From the NCBI GenBank assembly GCA_002633005.1, contig NMRA01000712.1:136602-188053 (forward strand): 51,452 nt of DNA, in the 5' to 3' direction. Source of the DNA: Phoronis australis. Lineage: Eukaryota > Phoronida > Phoronidae. Every line of letters starts with the position of its first letter. Position 1 is the first letter of the stretch. The notes beneath the pieces are model-generated. The model was not told the DNA's origin and did not search any database. It saw only the letters and a list, made by a program, of their open reading frames with translations. A program made the position numbers and the translations under genes. Shown here piece by piece: positions 11,141 to 24,154 of the stretch.

Positions 11141-11400
11141 CATAACATAAATGTTACAGGGAAATGTGTAAGGTCATCCTGGTGACACTGATAAATAACT
11201 GGGGGCTTTTAACTGGCTAACTTTGGTAGATTTTAGCATAAACATTACAGGGAGATGGGTAAGGTCATCCTGGTGACACTGATGATTGGGGACTTTTTTA
11301 CTGTCTGACTTTCCTAGTTTTTAACATAAATAATACTGGGGAGACCTGTAGGCTCATGACACTGACCTTAATGAAGAAGTGGGAAATTGTTAACTGACTG
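11141..11400 (+). repeat. Tandem repeat, three units of about 90 bp
   Basis: Three successive units start ACATAAATGTTACAGGG, GCATAAACATTACAGGG and ACATAAATAATACTGGG. The first two continue with AAGGTCATCCTGGTGACACTG and the third with a shortened form. The region lies inside the proposed first intron of gene A. Confidence 0.85.
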
Positions 11401-14107
11401 TCATAGCAGTTAGACTGGTCGTATGCCTATATTTAACCTAGAGACATAAAAAGAATAACTGTTGATCCCCCATTAACTTTCATGAACAAACTAAATGTTA
11501 CTACTAGAAAACAAAGCTTTGTGTATAGCTGGCTTTCCGTTTTATACCACACAAACTACCAAAACTTTATTATTCCGTTGTTACGCGTGGTCAACTTTTT
11601 TCTTTATATCTTTCCGTTATCTTTCCTATGTCGATGTTTTTCGTTGGCACTACTCTTCTCTCTGCTCGCACCGTTTCGTCTCCTGTCACGTACCTGTTAC
11701 CAAGTCAATTTATCCTGCTCTTGGCCTTCGCTCGGGTCACCTACCGACCTTGCGGTACTTCATAACTCAGGCAAGTCTTTGTTTGAACTCCACCTGTTCT
11801 TAGTTTATGAAATCCCCGCTAATGTGGTTCTCAGACTATGAATCTTTCCGTGTAACGAGTGAAGAATCCATTACATAATGAACATGCCTTATTTTGACAC
11901 GGGTGTTTGCTTCACACCAAAACATTGGTGCCCAAAAACATGTCTGATAGCCGCTGCTTTTGTTGTGTTTCTGCTTTGACATTGGTGTTAAACGTTATTG
12001 GGAACAATTTGCTGTGGGTCAAAGCTGATCCAATTCTGTTCCGTGTCTGCGCACGCATCAGTTTTTACTCCGGAAACCTGTGCGCATGGGTGGGTGAAAA
12101 AAATTAGTGGAATATTGACAACCTCCTAGTAAATTGCTGGAAAATCAAGCTCGCTGTTAGTGTCTGAGAGTCGTGTTGTGCAGCGATCTTTAATTTGCCT
12201 ATGCATGACTTTATCCACTGCAAATTGTTACCTTAAAAATGACCACAGCTGCATCTCTGTCCTGGAACAAGTACCGTAAACAATTTGCACCTATTTTACT
12301 TCCTGTGTACAAGTTGTGTCTTTATGAGTGCTGAAGCAGTGACCACTTTTTGAAGATATGTTCTCAGCAGGTTGGAGAAATGATTCATTGGCCAGATCCA
12401 CTAAATACACTCTTCTTGCTTAAACCCCAAGGCACTAGATTGTAGGTGTTGCACCCAGGTGCGTCGCATTTCATTTTGATATGGTCAGAGCACTGTTTCT
12501 CCATCCTGAACCAGCATCTTTCGTGAATGAGATATACCATGTTCACAATTCTGAAATTTCTGTGTCTTGTTAACAATTCTGAACTATCTGTATTCTGTGG
12601 TTGTGAACCTTCACCTTTCGTACTGCTCCATTTCATATTGTCAGTCAAGAGCCAGCTATGGGATTCAAGGAATTTTACCCAAACGCTGCTTTAAGAATAG
12701 TGAAGAAGTGGTCAAGTTTCGTTAAACATTAACCTTTTTTCTTGGTTGTATTTTATTAACTAAGTTCTTAACTTACTCTACTCATCGTGTTAAATATTTT
12801 GTGTTTGCGACATAGTTTATTTTTCTCCTTTAATCAAAATAATGTAAGAGACTCGATATTCACTAGCTGTGGCTGATGAAGGATGAACCCTGTTTTGTAT
12901 AATAGAGAGAGTAAAGAGATGATCGCCAGCATGGGTGCATGGGTGGGATAAGGGTTCCACGTGCCTACCTGAACGCATGCTACATGCCAAAATTATTCAG
13001 GCACAATGATTGGGAATTCCCTGTAATGGCGGCTGGTGACAATAGCCTTCCCTGACTCATGACTGAATGAGAGTTGGGCGCTTGCACAGTGTGTATGTAC
13101 ATAGCACTGCACTGCACTACCATTGGTATATCAAGCGGAGAGTTCTAGGCTCTTGCTGGTGTTGTAGCAACTCCTATACCTGTTCATGCTTAGCTTAGCC
13201 CAGTTCGTAGATAGAGAACATTTATCACTTGTCTGTGTGCCCTTTAGGCCATAAAGATCTCAATTATAGTAATGGTAAAATATTTTTAACTCGATAATGA
13301 TACGGTAAACATTGGTTTAGAACCATGGTTGCGTAAGAGCCCACCTCCTTTTGAAAACATTTTGAGGGGGGAATTTTTAGGAGCAAGGGCACTAAATGCC
13401 CATGACAGGAGGATAATGTAAAAAGGTTATTCATCAGAGCAAATACCCTGTATGCTACTTAACATAGCATAGCATTATTAGATTTTGGCTCCAGAAACAT
13501 CAAACTGTGAAGCAACCAAGAGTGAAGGGAGAGGAAATGGTCTGTGGTCGGCTTTAAATCCTGATGTTCAACAGTGTTTACTTCATGATGTGATGTTTTG
13601 TTGTGTTAATTGCTTTGTAAACGAATTAATTAACTAAAAACGAAAAGTTAACCATCTCAACTTTTGCCTTACACTTAAGGTTATCTTGGATCTTAATAAA
13701 TGACCTAAATATTGAGACATATAATGTAAAGTTTTCTTTTAAAAAAGTTTTATGAAAATCTGCTGGGGATTATTTTGCCATGGATGTACCTTTCTTGCAC
13801 ATGGAAATTTAACTTAAAAAAACGTGATCACGAGACAATAATAAAGACGCAGAAACATATTTTTAGAATCCCCAGTCTTTCTCCTTTCAGAAAATATATA
13901 CCTTTTATGGTTGACAAAGCACAGTTTTTTCGATATTTGTCTTGGAATTGAGGCCGTTTATTAAGGTCCTAGATAACCTTAAAGAGTGCAAGTGGTTGTC
14001 TGATATATCATCAGCATGGTTCTTCCAATAGTTGCAGAGTATTTAATACTTATTAACGAAAGCATACATCTCTCAGTAATGTTAATGTATCTTTTCTATT
14101 TTTGCAG
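11401..14107. other. Intron of gene A; no exon seen
   Basis: No recognisable exon or repeat family. An ORF of 119 codons (11482-11841) has no domain or coding signature. The last bases (tctatttttgcag) form the acceptor of gene A exon 2. Confidence 0.45.
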
Positions 14108-14261
14108 TCTATGTCAGGGATTAGCGTTCGACCTGAAGTACTTGAGATATACGAATTGATGAGAAAGAAGAAGAACGAAAAGCGTTGCATGTTCCTCAAC
14201 ATTTACAAAGAGGGAAAAGAAGAAGTATGCTTGTCTAAAGAGACTCCTGCTGATGAAAACA
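14108..14261 (+). CDS. Gene A exon 2
   Basis: The acceptor tttgcag ends at 14107 and the donor is gtaggt at 14262. The exon is 154 nt, phase 0 to 1. It starts TCT ATG TCA GGG, so an internal ATG at 14111 could also serve as the start. Confidence 0.82.
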
Positions 14262-17200
14262 GTAGGTGACTTACTTGAAAACTGATTTCTGATGTTCTCA
14301 ATGCCCACTGCTTGACAGTGCCACCATTAGGTCAATGGTATAATGGTGTTAAGTTTAAAATTAAATTGTAATCTTTCTACTGAATAAAATTCATGCTTTG
14401 ACAGAGTAGAATAAGTCACTTAAGGGCGTGGTCTTGAGCACTAATCAACTGACTGTTCTTTCCAAGTCTAGAAATTGCTTGACCACGGAACAATGTGAGT
14501 TCAGATTCATAATAGCAAGTGTTTTAAAAAGATACCCTAAGTATGTCTATAGGGCCTTCCTTACTAACGTTGACACATTGATGTTTTGTGGAGTTGTGGT
14601 CTGTATGAACGGTTAACTTTGGTCCTGGCTTGAAGTTGACAGTGCCAGTTAACTTCGCAGTAAACAGATGGATTTAACAGCGGAGTGTCAACGCTGTGGT
14701 GCAGTGTAAATGGTCAACTTCGGTCTCATCGAAGTTATCGCTAGGTGCCACTGTTATCGTCAACAATTCAAGGGTAGTGTAGTCGCTAATGTTATATTTT
14801 GTTCGAATAATCACCAATCAAATCAAAAATAAGTTTTATGTCATTTAGCAGATTTAAATGTTCCCAAATTGTTGCATTAAACAAAAACTTAACGTGCAGC
14901 ACTACCTTGCGATTGCTTCGATGGCGACAGCATCAACTTCCATTTACTTCGATGTCCGTGAACTACTGAAGCCAGTACGAACGGTTTAGTTAACTTCGCA
15001 GTTTACATTGACGCTCTCCTCTGACCACAGTTAAGTCAGTATGAAAAGGCCTTGTTTATTGCATGGAAATGGCTGATCGACCAAACAAAACGCGTATTTT
15101 CAAATTGGTCGTATGACTTTGTTTTATTTTATTTTATTTTACTTTATGTATTTACTGGTAATAACAAATAGCCAGAAAAACCAATGATAAAATTCGCAGC
15201 AATATCCTACGTCTACAAAGTAAGGCAGACATTAATGAACTCTGACGTAGTTACTGCCTGACTGCGCATTGTGTTTTAGCGAGTCGTAACCGCAAAATAA
15301 AAGTATGTCTTCCAATCAGAACATTGTCAAATTTTGGACTGGCATTAATCATAGTTGTGATACTGTACTTAAATTAAAGTAAAGCTTGTTTATTTGATTT
15401 ATCAATGTAAGACTTTATATTTTAATGTTACCCGTGGCACGAATGCATGGCTGAAAATACGCGCTCTAACTTTACTTGTGCAGTCAAAATAGTGACGTCA
15501 TCCACTGGAATTGTAGGATGAGACTTAACGATTTCAACTCCTCTGACACTGATTAGTCTGCCATTTTTGCCGAAATAGGCCTGGTGCTTTTCTCGTAGTA
15601 TGTTAGTATGCTCTAATGAGTGATTATTTGATCATTTGTTAATGGATATCAGAATATTTGAACGTGAAATTTGCGAGATGAACAAGTCGGACTGGTGTCA
15701 ATACTCACGGAAATGACTCTGAAGAGTCATAGCGGAACTTTCTTGTCAACCAGTTTTCAAAATGAAGTATCGTTAACACTATCATAATACATCATTGGAA
15801 TTCTTTTTAAACCTTAAAAAATTACTTGGGATATCTAGTCTAAAGTAAGTGTAGGTTTTTGTGACGGATGTAGGCTTTATAGACACTTTAATTATCTGCT
15901 GTTGGTTTCGATACCATTCCCCTCAAATTCCGTTTGGAACGAAAAGTTTTAGGATTAGCAGTTAGGCCTTACACTAGGAAAGGCAATGTCAGAGTTACAA
16001 AAAGTTGTACACAGTGGGGCTTGCCATATTTTGGTGGTTGGCATCACAGGAAGAGGACCACACTATCACAGTTGTGGTGAACTGAAATAGAGCCCTAGTT
16101 ATATGTAATGCCTGGGCTTTTGACTAACTGACAGTCCGCTGATGATTGAGGCGATACTCAGCACGTACAATGAACCACCTTGTCAAGCCATATTATTCAC
16201 CTTGTTCTTGAGCACAAACAATGTCTAAACCTCCCAAAGCCAGAAACTACTTGTGATTAAAATCTGTATAAAGTACCATTTCGACTCAGTTTTTGAAAAT
16301 ATTGTTTGTTGAGAGAAGAGGGGGTTCTACTGGCAGAGTCACTCTGTAATTTGTTCCGGTGTTCAATGCTGTCCTGTGCTCTATTTTGTAGTCACCACTT
16401 TGGAGGACCTGCAAAATGCCGTGAAGGATAGGTACACAAAGAAGGCATGCTATATTGTGTTTGATTACCACCACCAACAAAGTGGCACTCACAAGGAAGA
16501 CCTTGTCCTCATCAAGTTGTAAGTTTCTACTCCTGCAATTTTCAAATACTTAAACGTATTGTAGATGTGTCTACTCAAATGCTTATCCAGATAATAGAAA
16601 GCTTTTCACATAATTGTTCCGGTTGTGATGAGCCCAGAGTTTTAGGCCCATTTTGTTACAGTTTTTAAAATTTTTGTTCTCATAACAAGTCTGGCCCTAG
16701 TACAATGATTTAAGGTTTGTTACAAAGCTGAAAAATGTATGACATCCAAGGTACTTCTCGTAGCCAATTTGAGTGGTATTCCGTATAGTATTTTGGAGTT
16801 TGGGGTACTTCCGGATTCATCTCGAAGGAGAGCCCCCAAAATCAGCTTGGATGTACTTCCTCCAGTATTCCCAAGACCACCTGAAGAGGTACTCCCAGAT
16901 CTAGTTCGGAGAAGCACCTTTTGCTTAGATATGCACTTTTGCATTTGTTGTATTTCTGCTAAGACTACGACAGATGTTGATTTTCTGACCTATCTAATTA
17001 CTGTTGTGGCCCCTAGTGGCAATTATGTTTTTTGCGTTGGCGGTTGTATCGGAGTAATTGTCAGATATAACGTGCCTGCGATTTGAGTACCAGTGCTGTC
17101 TGCTTAACGATAACGCCTTCCCATTTCATTTTGGGATGAATTTCAGTTTCAATGTTGTCTAGCGTAATCTGAATTCATGAAGTCTTCCTAACAATGACGA

Positions 17201-19045
17201 TGCCATTTATGCGCCCTCATATTCACATGTGGGTGCATATTGCCGTCATCTCTGTCTGGGCATCCGGGCGTCTGCGGCTGTATCTCCTAAACCCCTTGCA
17301 GGATCTTATTGAAATGTGGCAGGTGTGTTCCTATTGGGTTGACGACAGTGGGCGACGAGTTTCGGACGGACCTGAATACCGCTGTGCCCCCTGGTGGCAA
17401 TTTTAGTTTTTTACGTTTGCCTCTGCATCTTGAAAGGTCCTCAACCGATTTTCATGAAATTTGGCACATAGGCATCTATTAATGAGATGACGCTATCCTT
17501 TCGTTTTCGGATGGATTCGAGGTATCTTGCATTACCTAGTGGCCATTTTTACTGTTTTCGAGTCTGTTTTTTGGCATCCATCCCTCCATCAACCAAGCCG
17601 CTCAAAGGATGATTCCGAAAATTGTCATGTATGTTTTTACTATGAAGTGGACGGCTGACGATGGTTTTCCGACGACTTGAACTACTGTGGTGTCTCCTAG
17701 TGGCAATTTTGTTTTTTTTGCGCCTATGGCTGTATCTCCTAAATCGTTTGCAGGATCTTTACTAAATTTAGTAAGTGCATTTATAGGATGTTAATAAGGC
17801 AGGATGACGACTATCAGACAGATCTGACTACTGGTGTGCCACCTAGTAGCAATTTTATTTTTTTATGTTTACCTCTCTATCTTCAAAGGTCCTCAATGTA
17901 TTTTCATAAAATTTGAGGTCCTCAATGTATTTTCATAAAATTTGGCATACAGGCATCTGTTAATGAGGTGACGCCATCTCTCCGTATTCCATTCGACTTA
18001 GTTTGCGCCACCTAGTGGCCATTTTTTGCTGTTTTTGAGTCTGTTTTTTGGCGTCCACTCCTCTATCAACCAAACCGCTTTCAGGATAAATGTATGTTTT
18101 AACTATGAAGTGGATGGCTGATGATGATTTTCCAACTTCGATTATTGTGGCGCCTCCTGTTGGCAGTTTTTTTGCGCTCATGGCTGTATTTCCTAAACCG
18201 TTTGCAGGGTCTTTACTTGATTTAGCAAGCGTATTTATATGATGTTGGACCATGAACAACGACTACTTTCGGATGGATCTGACCACTCGTGTGCCCCCTA
18301 GTGGCAATTTTAGTTTTTTACCTTTACCTCTGTATCTTAAAAGGTCCAAAACAGATTTTCATAAAATTTTGAATATAGGCATCTATTGAAGAGATCACGC
18401 TTTGCTCCTGTTTTTTGAAAATTGAAATGTTCTCAGTGTGAAGAGGACTTTTGATGATGGCGACTGTGGCGCCTCCTAGTGGTAGCTCTGTTTTGTTTTG
18501 CATCCATAGCTGTATTTGGATGGATTGTACATTTTTGCGCCATCTAGTGGCCATTTTTATGATACAAATAAATAACCCTAAAAGCACAATATTTGCGATG
18601 CATTCGTGGGCGCATTTCAACACTCCGCGTTGCTCTTGTTTACAGTGGTAGCTAGTTTTTTAAACTGTTCTCGGAGATTCAAACAAGTCATGAGTGCAGC
18701 CAAACAGGTCGTTGCAACAGATTAAAACCGAAAGTGGGTCGAGTCATGGGAGTAATTCAACACTTTGTGGGGGAATAGTGTGTCTTTATGTTTAGTTATG
18801 TTTCAAACTAGATATGAATTGTTGACAAGAAAATTTGATATAAATACTCTTTCTATATATGTGAAGTTGCTCTGTATCAGTGGTTCTGTGTATCTTTTTG
18901 CAGTGTTGACGATGAAGCCCACATCAAGGACAGAATGCTCTATGGCTCCACCTTCAATACTTTGAAGCAAAAGTTTTCGGGTATCAAAAAGTTCTTCGAG
19001 TTGACAGACCCTGATGACATCCCAGATATAGCTAAGGGTGTCTAA
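14108..19045 (+). CDS. ADF/cofilin-family gene A (diverged paralogue)
   Basis: Exons 14108-14261, 16392-16518 and 18904-19045 join in phases 0/1, 1/2 and 2/stop, exactly as in genes B and C. With an upstream ATG exon the protein is 141 aa; from the internal ATG in exon 2 it is 139 aa. One ADF-homology domain fills it: SGISVRPE at the N terminus, a basic stretch MRKKKNEKR, a core strand CYIVFDY with KEDLVLIKF, and the long helix IKDRMLYGSTFNTLKQKFSGI that binds actin in the family. It is diverged. The family's W-x-P motif after the core strand is replaced by F-V-D (residues 95-97), and the C-terminal tail is FELTDPDDIPDIAKGV. It probably binds actin in the cytoplasm or has a changed partner. 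The frames are intact, so it is not an obvious pseudogene. Confidence 0.82.
14262..16391 (+). other. Gene A intron 2; nothing recognised
   Basis: AT-rich unique sequence. No other exon, repeat family or RNA gene is supported. Confidence 0.4.
16392..16518 (+). CDS. Gene A exon 3
   Basis: The acceptor ttttgtag ends at 16391 and the donor is gtaagt at 16519. The exon is 127 nt, phase 1 to 2, shorter than in B (142) and C (151). It encodes TTLEDLQNAV, then ACYIVFDYHH and KEDLVLIK. Confidence 0.82.
17000..18655 (+). repeat. CTAGTGGC-phrase repeat, copy 1 (intron 3 of gene A)
   Basis: About 1.6 kb in which phrases such as CCTAGTGGCAATTTT, TCCTAAACCGTTTGCAGGATC, GGTCCTCAACGG, ATTTTCATAAAATTTGGCA and GGCATCTATTAATGAGGTGA recur roughly every 130-300 bp with variation. 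A copy at 24.16 kb begins with the same CTGTCTGGGCATCCGG-like segment (17.25 kb here) and ends with the same GCATTTCAACACTCCGCGTT segment (18.61 kb). This one has extra internal units. ORFs inside are not protein-like. No transposase or reverse transcriptase is visible. Confidence 0.8.
18904..19045 (+). CDS. Gene A exon 4
   Basis: The acceptor tttttgcag ends at 18903. The exon is 142 nt and begins in phase 2, completing TT|T (Phe) where B and C complete TG|G (Trp). It encodes the actin-binding helix and ends with TAA at 19043-19045. Confidence 0.82.
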
Positions 19046-21240
19046 AAGTATTGAAGCTCTGAACGTTATGACAGTGCACATCAAGGTATACTGCAAAACT
19101 CATACATGTTGGATCTTACTGGACTAACAGATTTTGTCGGAGTATGGCGAAGTCTGATTTGCCTTAAGCGCCAAATGCGTATGTTTGGCAGAGTTAATCT
19201 GATATGACTTGTGTGCATCTGACTTGCGTGAGCTTCACTGCAGTTAACACGTGCCCATAAATCTACTGTAATTCTTTTCTCTAGCTTCGTTATATATTTT
19301 TCACTGGTGAGTTTGTGCCAAAGTACATTGTATGCTTTGGTTTGATGCTACTTGGTCAAGCGCACTAGGTCGTAGTTTTCATTTGTACGAGAGCAGAAAT
19401 TCTGTTACAGCCTGAGTAAAAATTCTCCAGTTTCGGATACTGAAAGTTTAATTATTGTGCTATAGGTCAGAGCTTGTAACAAATGTTAGAGGTAGTTAAT
19501 ATTGGCCATCCCAAATTCAAACTGTCATTCCATTGGTGTTACACACTATGAGGAGCCATGAAATAACTGGTGGCTAATTTTGAGGCTTGTATGAACTGCC
19601 AAGTCATTGCAGGCTTTGGTTATACCAACTGCGCTGTTCGTTATTAGAAAAATGCATTGAACTTGTAAACCGCCCGTTGTATATCTTAATTTTTAAAATC
19701 AAGGAAAATCAATTTCAGCTTGAATTCCGTGTTCTAGGTGTTGTCTCAAATTGGAGAATTTTTACTGTATTTTTGTTATTGTATACCATCTTGTTTTGAA
19801 CTCAATACGCATATTAGGCTTCACAAAATGACCATCCCTGCTGCAGTCAACGTGGTTCAATAATCTTAGGTTAGCCTCTGTTTCCGTTTTACATTTTTAC
19901 CGAAATCCACAATTAGTCGAAACAACTTTCGTAGGACTTTCACTTACTGTGCTGAAAGTTCAGATTAACTTTTTTATAATTCAATATCTCCATCACAAAA
20001 TGAATGCTCGCATGTAACCTTTAAGGTGCAAGTTTCGGGGTGTAATATGTTCATTTAGTTATTTTCAACCTTTCGTTTTCTGCAGGCTCATTTGGGATGC
20101 TTTTGCTGGGCCATGGTGATTGTACATAATCTTTGATAAAGTTGTTTGAGATGTGCTGAAGTGCTGAATATGTGAAAGCTCATTATAAAACTTCTTGGTA
20201 ACTCCAGGACAACTGCAAGGTACATTTTCAATGAATTGTGCTGCCAATATTGTATTGATAATAAAGCTGATGATTTTGATGTAATGTTACTTTATGGACA
20301 CGTTTATTAATTTGTAAAGGATGAAAAAAATTGAATGTTGGAAAAAATACAGTGAAAATTATGTCCTGTATTTTAGTTGTCTCTTCCAACAAGGGTTTGG
20401 GAATTAGATCGGAGGACTTCATTTCAAATCTTTTGCAAGTAAAACCTAAGGGTTCTGAAATTTCGAGCCAATGACCACCATTTTTCTTTAATTTCAGTTT
20501 ATTCCTTAAAAAGCAAGTTTTGTATATTAAAGGTAGCCTAAAAAATACTTGGTGGTGACCACGTAAATTTCTGAATCGGTTTCGACATGTTTCTTACTCT
20601 AAGTAGAGGGGATTAGTGGGCTTTGAAGGATCTGGTGCCAGTTTGTTATTTCCTGAGGGCAGGCGCAATTAGTTGGCTTGTCGGGGCGTGCTATTTTAAG
20701 CGAGTAACAGGTCTTCAGCCGTAACGAACTTTGTTTCCAATACCAGAAGCCGTCCGATTAAGGAACAAGTCAATACCAGTTTTATAGTGGTGAAATTTGG
20801 AAATCGAGAGATCGTTTCTTTGATGGGAGGCATGTGTACACCACCTTTAATTTAAATACGGTTTGGTAACATATCATGAATTGTTTTTACCTTGTGTGAC
20901 GGAAGCATCATCTGTAGGATTGAGTAAAAGCAGCTAATGAATGGTTCTTATAAGTTGGAGTAAGATCTCGGCTGACTTCATGGTGTCCCTTGATCACAGC
21001 GTCTTTGTGGTAAATTGCACATGAAAGTTCTCCAGTTACTTGCCAGGTGTACCAATCGTTAGTACTTCTGTGGAATTTCTGGCCTGTAAGACGTCGATGC
21101 AGCACTTATATAAACGGACACGTTTTTTTTTTGGAAATCGGTCTCAATACGTATGTTAAATTTAAAGAAGGACAGCACATTACTGGGGACAGTTTTTTTT
21201 ATACGTCCAGCCATAAATAGATGATAGTATATTGTCATCA
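19046..21240 (+). other. Gene A 3' UTR and spacer
   Basis: The likely 3' UTR of gene A ends near an AATAAA at 20260-20265, giving a UTR of about 1.2 kb. Beyond that no gene or repeat family is recognised up to the degenerate repeat at 21.3 kb. Confidence 0.45.
20260..20265 (+). terminator. Candidate poly(A) signal of gene A
   Basis: AATAAA about 1.2 kb after the gene A stop. I saw no canonical AATAAA nearer. A downstream GU-rich element was not clear. Confidence 0.35.
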
Positions 21241-21299
21241 TTGTGTACGTTGTAGGGGTGTCCGCTAGATATCTCCTTTGTTCGTATCTTTATGTAATC

Positions 21300-22720
21300 T
21301 GGAACAAGGTTTCAGGACATCGTTCGCGCGGTGCACATCACTTGTCAGTTTGCTCCCCTCTCCCAGAATGCAGCCGTGATCTCCAAATGGTCGGGGATTT
21401 CTTGGTGTAACATCTCAATAGAGTGCGGATGGATATCAATGAAACTTGAACCGAGAGCGTATTTTACTGCTATGCGTCGGCATAAGTTGATTTTCGGGCG
21501 GTTGCGACCCCGCTCTGCAGAAACCTCTTATGACCGTTTTGATTCTGAGAAGTGCCTTTTTAATGGATGCGGGTGATCTGTTGAAAATCAATGGAAAGAA
21601 TTTCAATGAAACTTGATACAGAGGGACTTATAGAATGTGTGATTTTGTTACGCCACTCCGCCTCGAATTTCTGACGCCAAGTAATTCAACCACTGCAGCA
21701 CCGCCTTATGTACGTTTTGCTCTTGATAGTAAACTTTGAGTGCTTTTATGGAGGAAGAACATTCTCGGATGATATATAGAGAACCGATTCACGATTTCAA
21801 TGGAACTTGACGGAGACGTGAGGGTAAAGCGCCGGGGCCAATGGATTTTTGGGCAAATTCGAGTACTACAGCGCGCCCTAGTGGCTGTTAGGCACTTATA
21901 TTTTCAAGCTGTAGATCATTATCTGTAAAGACGACACATTTTCATATAATGGCGCTCTACGCTGGATTGGTGTATCCCGCTTTTCGGTTTTGTCCGGACC
22001 CAGGCAATTAAGAATTTGTATATGCGAAAACTGCGTCGCGACACCGAAGCTTGTTTACCGTGAAACAACACATGGGGATGAGATAAAAATTTACATATAT
22101 TACAGTAAACTAAACCACTACAGCTATCGATAAAATACAAAAGTTAAAAATAGTCGAGCTGTAATATTGGTGGGTGGCAATCTGCTGGACAATCGGCATT
22201 AAACAACTCCAGGCCTTACGAAGTTATGTACTAACGTAATGTGTTGCGCTTGGGTAAACAATATCCCAAAGCAAAACGGCGACGTCGGCATGTGAAAATT
22301 GAGAGTAACCAGTGCTTAGAGGTGTGTAACAAATTCTACGAAAGCGGTTGGTTTGGGGCAGATTTGATCACTGTAACACCCTCTATTGACAATTTCAGTC
22401 TTAATAAAGGGCTTTTCAGTACTTTTGGGGGAGGGGCCATTGGTGCCTTTTCGGGTGATATTAGAAAACCGATGGACAGACTTAAACTAAATTTGATACC
22501 GAGGTATGCGACAGCAATGCACCGGTGCCAATCGATTTTTAGTCAGGTTTGGCCTCTGCAGCATCCCCCAGCGGTCATTTTCGCATCGACTTTTTTGGCC
22601 GAATAAGAATGCTTACGGGTGATGTCTAAGGAACCAATGGTGAAGCTTCACACAGATGTTTGGGACCGTGCAATGCTCCTGTAGAAGTCGATGTTCGGGA
22701 TTTTTTATTGTTGCATCACC
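21300..22720 (+). repeat. Degenerate repeat related to the CTAGTGGC family
   Basis: Recurring phrases TCAATGAAACTTGA (near 21435 and 21603), TTTCAATGGAACTTGACGGAG (near 21800), GCGCCCTAGTGGCTG and GTGCCAATCGATTTTT indicate an old, internally repetitive element similar in style to the repeats at 17 and 24 kb. A 121-codon frame at 22241-22606 lies in it and is not supported as a gene. Confidence 0.5.
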
Positions 22721-24150
22721 TTGTTGTGGCTTTTCCTGTTTGAGCAGATTCCAAGAAGTGCTAGCTGTTGTTATTATGCCATTTTTGTCTGTCTTTGTAT
22801 CTGCAAAATCTCACAATGCAATGGTTCTTATGACTAAGTTTGACATTTTTGGTTACCTAGTGCTGGGTTCCTTTGCGCTATGTTTTATTTCTTGTTCGCA
22901 GTTGTTGAAAACTTTGACCTTTTAATCTTTGACTTTAACGATAGCTTTAAAAGGTGAGATACCGACACTTATGTCAGTGCTGAATACTGCACCTACCTTA
23001 GGCTTGTGCAATGGATAAGCACCCCAGAATCGTAGCGTTCGCAGTGCACTGTGGGCGCACATCAACATTACGTTGCTCTTTTTAGCGTATGTTCAATCAA
23101 AGTGTAATGGCACACATAATTGGTTTCATGGAGCAATTGAAACATCTATACGTACATCAGGGCTTGCAATCACCCTTTTCCAAGAGGATTTCCTCTTTTG
23201 GTTTCGATTTCCGCGTTTTTGATTTCCAGTTTCCTATTCTCGTGTCGTTTTTATCATCATTTTGATTATATTCATGCAAAAATCGTTTCTTCCATTTAAA
23301 TTTTAGAACACAAAAATATTCCTATCACATAACCCTATTTATTTGTAGAATGAATAGTACGTCACGTGGAAAATTGTCCTCTTCTTGTCTTTGGTCATTA
23401 CATGAATAATGACCAATAACTGGATTTAACTATGATGAATGGCTTCTTTTCTCTTACGATTTATATAATTACGAATTATGAATATGTAAATTCTGATGTC
23501 ACAGTGCTATCTAGCGTCTTGAATTTTTGAGCTTATCCTTACTTTTATTCGTCAAAGAAACGATTGCACACAAGTCACACTTGATATGAACACGATCAAT
23601 AACGTCTCTTTCCAAAAAGTTAATCAGTAAAAAGATTCGATGTTGTTGTTCTCAAAATTGATAATACATGTGAGATTATCCGCATTTTGGGGACCATCTT
23701 CCTTTTGTATGAAATTTATATTGCTAGATCTCCTTGGCTGAGAACACCTGAAGGTCTGCCATTTTGTATTCTACAATAATTCACTTTGTGGAAATTTGCA
23801 AGGTGGACAGTTGTTCTTGTGGTCCGCTTGGATATACTCATTAACAACGTCTTTTTCTCATAATCGTTCTTGCGAACTGACTTTTTCCTCATAACTGGGA
23901 TTCTGTTCGTCCTCTCTCGAGTCTTTTCTAACACACTGCTTTTCGTATGAATGGCGTCCTTTCCCACGAACACGAATTTGTAATCATAGTTGGTAGAAAG
24001 GATCGTCGTGCATGAAACAAATACAGTTCGTGAAAAAAAATTAATGCGGGAGAATAGAATTGCCGTTAATGAGAGAAGCAGCTTTTGCTGACAAAAAACG
24101 ACCCGTTGGGGCGTGAATTCGTAATCCACCTTTTAAAATGTTTTTAATAC
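22721..24150. other. No gene supported; family-end fragment at 23.05 kb
   Basis: A short fragment at about 23028-23085 (GTGGGCGCACATCAACATTA, then CGTTGCTC) matches the terminal segment of the 18.6 and 24.85 kb repeats. A 137-codon minus-strand frame (23716-24129), the longest in the window, has no recognisable domain or conserved motif and may be chance. Confidence 0.4.
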
Positions 24151-24154
24151 AAAT

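Noticed and set aside
11482-11841. 119-codon plus-strand frame in the gene A intron
   Set aside because: No motif, and another overlapping plus-strand frame is open over most of the same interval, which suggests chance.
12385-12648. 87-codon minus-strand frame with several Cys
   Set aside because: The Cys spacing fits no zinc-binding or extracellular domain that I recognise.
22241-22606. 121-codon frame with basic start
   Set aside because: It lies inside a degenerate repeat whose phrases recur without keeping frame.
23716-24129. 137-codon minus-strand frame, the longest in the window
   Set aside because: No recognisable family, composition biased to Lys, Arg, Ser and Thr, no partner exon. 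Possible but not supportable.
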